DNA of 64,000 nt from Ligula intestinalis (Eukaryota > Platyhelminthes > Cestoda > Diphyllobothriidea > Diphyllobothriidae). The notes below the pieces were generated by a model. That model saw only the letters and a program-made list of their open reading frames with translations, ran no database searches and had not been told where the DNA came from. The position numbers were made by a program, and so were the translations under genes. Positions 58,831 to 64,000 of this stretch are shown here, in pieces (the first letter of the stretch is position 1; every line of letters begins with the position of its first letter). Where the stretch lies: the NCBI GenBank assembly GCA_036362985.1, contig JAYGXS010000003.1, positions 71,872,265 through 71,936,264 of the forward strand, read 5' to 3'.

Positions 58831-61800
58831 ACACGTTGCGCTGTACGTTTACTTTTGCTCCCCATCATAGATCGAAGTAAAGTTAAACGATACTAAAGCT
58901 CTATGCAATATGTAGAAAGCGATCTGCTGTATGGAAAGGATATTGGAACGACTCAACCGTTTGTAAATAGCTGGAATCCCTGAGAATTGTTGACGTAAGG
59001 CGGTCACGAAAATGTTGCTCGTTTTGACTAGTGCCTGCCGTGGCTGTTGAGGCTGGATATGTTGTGAAAACGAATCCAATAGCCAAAAGCGAGTGCTCGC
59101 CAGAGTGCTAGCTGGTCCGAAATCCCGAAATCCCGAAAATAGTATTTCCCACGGTGGACAATAAATTTGAACCGCAATTTGAAGCACGCTTTGCAGTTTT
59201 GTTGAAAGATTATATATATTTGCTCACATCCTTCTTCACGAATGTATTATTTCTACTTTGTTTCATTTGATGCAGCCTTTTTTCCATACCTGTGAATATA
59301 ATACTTTCTCGCAAGCGCTTAGACATGCAAAGTGCATAAAAATGAATATATCCCAACTTGCTTCTCCATATTCATTTTATCAGGAAGTATTGGCAGTCAC
59401 ACAGGAAGTTGTTAACTCATAGTAGGAAGGTAAATGGCGAGATGTGTCAAGCTTTATGGCTTTTAGAAGGGCGCCAGCTGCCCACTATTTTACGTGAGGT
59501 ACATTTTATTGAGGTGCAAGTGGTTGCTGGATATAAATATGGAAGGATATGAGGTTTATTGTGACGTCATATCTAAGAAACAGTTAACATGCTTTATATC
59601 TTATTTTATTTGCGGTATCTGGTCTTGCTTCAATTGAAGCAGCTTACCGGACATTTTCAAATAAGTAGAATTTAATTTGACAGGATTTTATTTGCATAGT
59701 TTTGGACAAGAATTCACTGGTCAGGATTTGAAGCAAAGAAAGAAAGAGAGGATTAAATCAGAGTGTGGGGGCCTCAATAAAAAACTGACTTGAAATATTC
59801 CCAAATATGCATGCAGCAATAAGTTAAAAATTAATTTAATCATGCATCACAGGTATACCGTATTCGAACATGAATCAGAATGTGAGAATATTTCGACTTT
59901 TTATGCTCAAGGATCGAGTTACGAATGGTCTTTATTTGTCAGCCAAAATGTGAGAAAGTTCTGCTACAAAGGATGCAATAAACTAAAGTGTGTTGTAATT
60001 CCTAGTTGATTACCAGAATAATACGTGTGAGCCAGAAGGGAGCTTAAATACTCCTATCTGGAACCCGCTCAATAACAGGACACTGGGAGATGAATTACTT
60101 ACTCCACTCTCCGCCCAGGCACTAGATTAGCTTTTTGTTAGCGGTTTAGGAATTGCATAAAAACAGAATTTCCCTTATTTATTAGACTTGCATCGGTTAT
60201 GTGATTCAGAAGAGAAGACGCAATTCTTGCATGGACAAATTTATTGCACTGGCGTTTTTGGTTCTCGCTTGAACCCATTCTTCGATACAGTTGCAGAAGA
60301 GGAGGTAAGGTCGCTAATTTGCGCAATATTCACAACACAAGTCTCTTAAAAAAGCTTATTTTGGAGTCTCGTGAAAACATGCTTTCGTTCAAATGCTGCA
60401 CATGTTTACAAAGAGAGTACTCATTTTCAAGTGGAAAGCAATCCTGTATCAAATCAACCAAAAACTGATGATTTCGTCCAAAATGAACTAATGGTTTACC
60501 TTTTAATTTGTTATGCCAGTTAACCAAAATAGGTTATAAGGCGACTTCTACCTATTGCTTTGGGAATATGAAACATGGCAATGCACTATCTGTAGTCGAT
60601 GATTATGAAGAAAAAATCTTCTTTTAGGGTATTTTGTATGCAAGTATGGCAACGTTCCCATGCTCTCTGAAATTCAAAGTTCGATTCTGTGCAAACCATT
60701 TCAGAAGCAACCTTTGAGCTTTCAGCTAACAAGACCATATTCTCTGTTGTTCAACTATCGAGACATAAAATACCGTAATTCCCATTTGATTCTAGTTTGT
60801 TTTGCTTTAGTTTGTGAAAAACAGTGCATCAAGCTTCAAATTCCGAAATATATAATAAAGACTTTTCTGGTTTCTAAAGCCAAGTGCATTGCAGCATCTG
60901 AGATCTATAACCATAAGCTAACGGTTAAAATAAACGCGAATAAATAAGACTTTGTCAACTTAGAATCAGCTTCCTACATTTTTATGTAAACATGTGAGAT
61001 TGCCATAAGTCTAGGAGTCTAAATGGCTTTTTTCATTTCATTTTCACCTGAAGTACGCTCTTAGGTAAGTAAACTACGGCTACATGAAGCGGATTTGTTT
61101 TACGATACTGGAGATAGTTCTCTCATCTTACTTACTGATGACCCCGCGTTTATTTATAATTGAGCGTTTCGCGCTCGGCAAATGATAGTTAACACAACGT
61201 AATCCGTATGTGATTAGAGTTACATATATATCGGTAAAATGCTAGCATGTTCCTGCTTTTCGATTTAGGCTCCAAACATCTCCCAACGTAAGGCACTTAT
61301 TAGTGGCTCCGACTTCAGCACAGGGTTGCTATGCTTCTGTGGAGACATGTGTTTAAACAACTTTTAAACACACTTGGTATATGTTGTGCAGGATGCAGAA
61401 GTAATAAATGGCTCTATGTTAAGTCTTCCATAGCTCTAAAAAGAGAGCAAGCAGCTTCTATAATTATGTCGCCAAATTTGCTGCGCTTATTTAAGAAAAT
61501 GATGACACCCTGAGAAATTTTGTTGGGATGAGATCGCCTGAGTATATCCGACCTATATATGGGCATTAAAGTAAGCACACGATTTTGTCAGTTCAAACCT
61601 CTGACAGTCTGTTCCCCAATTTTCAAGTAGGAAAGAAAATGTTAATTTTTCGTTCGTATGCTACATAAAATTATTCATAGTAAGAAACATAAAAAAAAGT
61701 TTGGACGATAGAAATGGCGGTTTTCCATTTACTGACGCTTTCAGTCAAAACACAGACTCTTGGTCTAGAGAGGCCACTTATGCTCTTGCAAGTGAGGCAA

Positions 61801-62559
61801 AAATCCAGGACTGCACAATCCCACGTTTCCCAGTTGCACTTACTTGACGTTTGTTTGGATTTGATTTATATAATTTCCACTATGTCGTAAATCATTAGTT
61901 TGCTTTTCAGACGTTTGCAGTGGCGAAAAAAATTAGTCAAGGCTGAAGGACCTTGAAGGTTGACAAGTTCAGCGTTGGGGAAAGACATTATTAAGGAAAT
62001 TGTCAGCCAAAAAGAGAAACAAGCCAGATGACTGAGTTTTAGTTTACGAAGTCCGTGGCACCTTTATGATTCACACAGTCGTCAGCAGTTTGCTGTGGGA
62101 TGGGGTAGCACTATTAAGTCTTGAACACGTTCTTTTTATCTGCAATCGGACTGTTAATGGATTCTTTCCACCGCGGGTCTGGAGAAAAGTATAATTTTAC
62201 CTCAAGATATATGCATACAGACATCAGATAAGCCGAAGTAAACAATAATTGTTGATACTGCTCTAGGCATTTTATAGAACTGATGATTTCTCATAACCAA
62301 TGTTGTAATGTTTATAGCCTGCTTCGGTAAAAAACCACATAGATCCTTAAAAATGGTCTCAAAATGTCATACCTTGTCTATTTAAAATCCATTAAAGTTC
62401 TCTTTGACTTTTGAAATATAATTCTTAGCTGGTTTTAAATTGTCACTTACTTTACTGAGTGATCATTACCTTGTCTTTCTCAGCTTTCGAAGACATAAAG
62501 CCATAAAAAAACAGGGGGCTGAACTAACTATGGTTGCTATCATCATCAACTACGCGCAA
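58831..62559. other. unassigned AT-rich stretch
   Basis: No gene was recognised. The 112-codon frame at 58849-59187 (minus) and the 95-codon frame at 60660-60947 (plus) have no motif I know. Short perfect duplication CCCGAAATCCCGAAATCCCG near 59121 is simple sequence. Confidence 0.4.
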
Positions 62560-63400
62560 TCATGGACATTCTCCTTTTTTCATTTTTTATTTTCAAGCTT
62601 TTCAGTTGCCACTCTGCCTCTTTTTTTCTTGTTCTTTTTCATTTTCTTCTTCTTCTTCTTTTTCATCTTGTTCGCCTCATAAATTACTTTCTTCATAATA
62701 GGCATCTTTCTCTTCACAATAGTGTGCTTTTTTCCTTACTAATACTTTCCTTTATCCGCTAGATTTAATAATCCATCGCTTGCACCTCAGCCTTCTTGCC
62801 TTATCTTATCACGCATTTTACAGCTTAGTCCAATGCAACAGTTTTCCTCCTACGCTTTTACCGTTTTTTTTGGGTCTTCCATCTCTTCGTCCTCTGCTAG
62901 ACTTTATTTTAATCTCAGTAACCAACAAGAACCTGATCTTGACGTAGTTAATCAGTTTCTAATACTTACGCTGCATTCCTGATTACTCCTTTTTTTAAAC
63001 CTTCTTCAGCTTAATCGTCAGTAGGCTTAAATTAAAGTAGTCCTACCTCTCCTTCTACATCTATCTGGTTTAATATATTTGAATTTTATTCCCGGTTTAA
63101 GTTCTTAATATTCCTTATTTTATTTTATTCTTTCTCCTTGGCCTCTGCAATACCATGGGCCTGTGTCGTGAGTCCAAATCTCCTCCTCGCTCATAGCCTC
63201 TTTTTACTCCTCAACCTTATCTGGATCAACACCAGCTGTCCCCTTCTTTGTCTTGCATACGTCTTATTACTGTTATCGTATTCTCTTTGTCATCCAACTT
63301 CCCTTGTTCGCCTTCGCTTCCGCAACCACCACACATTTGCCTTATTCATGCTGCTGACTTTGGAGAGTCCCTGTGACTGTCGTTGATAAGAATTTCGTTT
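62560..63400 (+). repeat. pyrimidine-rich stretch
   Basis: The plus strand is dominated by C and T, with TTC repeats at about 62643-62665. Hydrophobic open frames on the plus strand (62440-62762, 63138-63386) follow from this bias (Leu, Phe, Ser codons) and should not be read as membrane proteins. It resembles in style the leader and 3' regions of the LINE at 43.5-48.9 kb, but I could not align them by eye. Confidence 0.5.
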
Positions 63401-63965
63401 TCACGCCTCGAAAACTTCAGGGCGCGAGTGATGAATCATTTTCATGAATAGTAGCGGACTACGCAACCGTTCGCCTTCTAGCGGGCCACATCTTGCCATC
63501 ATCGGCTTCACAAACTTTGTCATTACCCATAGTGCAACCAACCAGAGTACCAACCATTCGACCCATGCTTCTGTGGTGAAAATTTCATTTTTTCGTCCCT
63601 CGGAACTAACCCAACTCACCCTAAAATTTCAGATTGTGGTCCACATCTCTGCCGCTAGGGCTTGAATAGCGCAGTCTTACATCAAGGGTAGGTGGTAATC
63701 AAGTTATTTTGCCTTTTTTTCATAGCATATTAGCTAAACATATTCCTAGCAGTGCTATTCATACTTTAATTGGTATTTTCTTTTGAATTTGGACACAACA
63801 ATGGATCCACACTTTACTCAAATCCAGGCACGTTCATGTGCATATGGATATCGTAAATCATGAAAGTAACGTGAGCCAGTAACCTGTCCATTTGGCATGA
63901 TCTCAAAATAGAAACGTAGACTTTTTGCATGCAAAAAGTAGTAGGCAGCAGGCACTGGAGTTTAT
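63401..63965. other. unassigned stretch
   Basis: Overlapping frames of about 70 codons at 63401-63665 on both strands have no motif. Nothing else was recognised. Confidence 0.35.
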
Positions 63966-64000
63966 TGAGAAGAAGAACAAGACTCGATCGCTGGTACAAT
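63966..64000 (-). mobile_element. Penelope-like 3' end cut by the window edge
   Basis: GAGAAGAAGAAC followed by GACTCGATCGCTGG and ACAAT matches the outer part of the inverted left arm at 42881-42917 with a few changes. It is therefore the start of a minus-strand Penelope-like 3' end that continues beyond the window. Confidence 0.75.

Noticed and set aside
62440..63386. Hydrophobic membrane-protein-like frames
   Set aside because: Composition artefact of C/T-rich DNA; no conserved motif or start context.
1..64000. CRISPR array, operons, prokaryotic promoters or terminators
   Set aside because: No regularly spaced repeats and no prokaryotic gene organisation; the sequence is clearly eukaryotic repeat-rich DNA.

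Overview
The window is eukaryotic, intron-poor in appearance, and made almost entirely of repeats and unassigned AT-rich DNA; I could not identify one intact host protein gene. The decayed retrotransposon proteins, the gypsy-type leader primed by tRNA-Trp and the many Penelope-like element (PLE) tails fit a flatworm genome. My best guess is a diphyllobothriid tapeworm; this rests on remembered resemblance of the LINE and PLE proteins to tapeworm copies and has not been tested by a search.

Layout. About 1-9.7 kb is GC-richer and largely unassigned, with a fold-back tRNA-like insertion at 4.84-5.23 kb and a CCAAT-rich patch near 9.06 kb. About 9.7-43 kb is AT-rich and gene-poor. It carries a fold-back holding a hammerhead-ribozyme-like sequence (13.7-13.9 kb), a PLE fragment (14.1-14.6 kb), three of four copies of a ~560 bp inverted-repeat DNA transposon, a TTAGGG-like tract (18.6 kb), and a nest of PLE tails and a mariner relic (21.2-23.1 kb). 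It also carries a G-tract fold-back (25.1-25.7 kb), a second tRNA-like element with terminal direct repeats (34.2-34.6 kb), an LTR with a very long tRNA-Trp-complementary leader (34.7-35.05 kb), more PLE tails (31.4-32.1 and 38.3-38.9 kb), a mariner-type MITE (42 kb) and a small fold-back with target-site duplications (42.8-43.06 kb).

From 43.5 to 48.9 kb lies a nearly full-length but dead LINE (plus strand) encoding endonuclease, reverse transcriptase and a C-terminal zinc-finger tail. A fourth inverted-repeat element (50.0-50.6 kb) and another PLE tail (51.85-52.65 kb) follow. A second dead LINE of CR1-like type lies on the minus strand at 54.4-58.7 kb, with tRNA-like segments inside and beside it. 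The last 5 kb is again unassigned, with a pyrimidine-rich stretch, and the window ends inside another PLE 3' end.

How the parts relate: at least seven PLE tails from three protein subfamilies share recurring 3' sequence with a CTGA(N)GA...GAAA signature. One related-looking element (13828-13898) can be folded by hand into a type I hammerhead with all three helices. Together with the fold-back copies and the tRNA-like elements with terminal direct repeats, the most interesting theme is a set of RNA-structured, self-processing or tRNA-mimicking mobile elements. All protein-coding copies seen are broken by stops and frameshifts.
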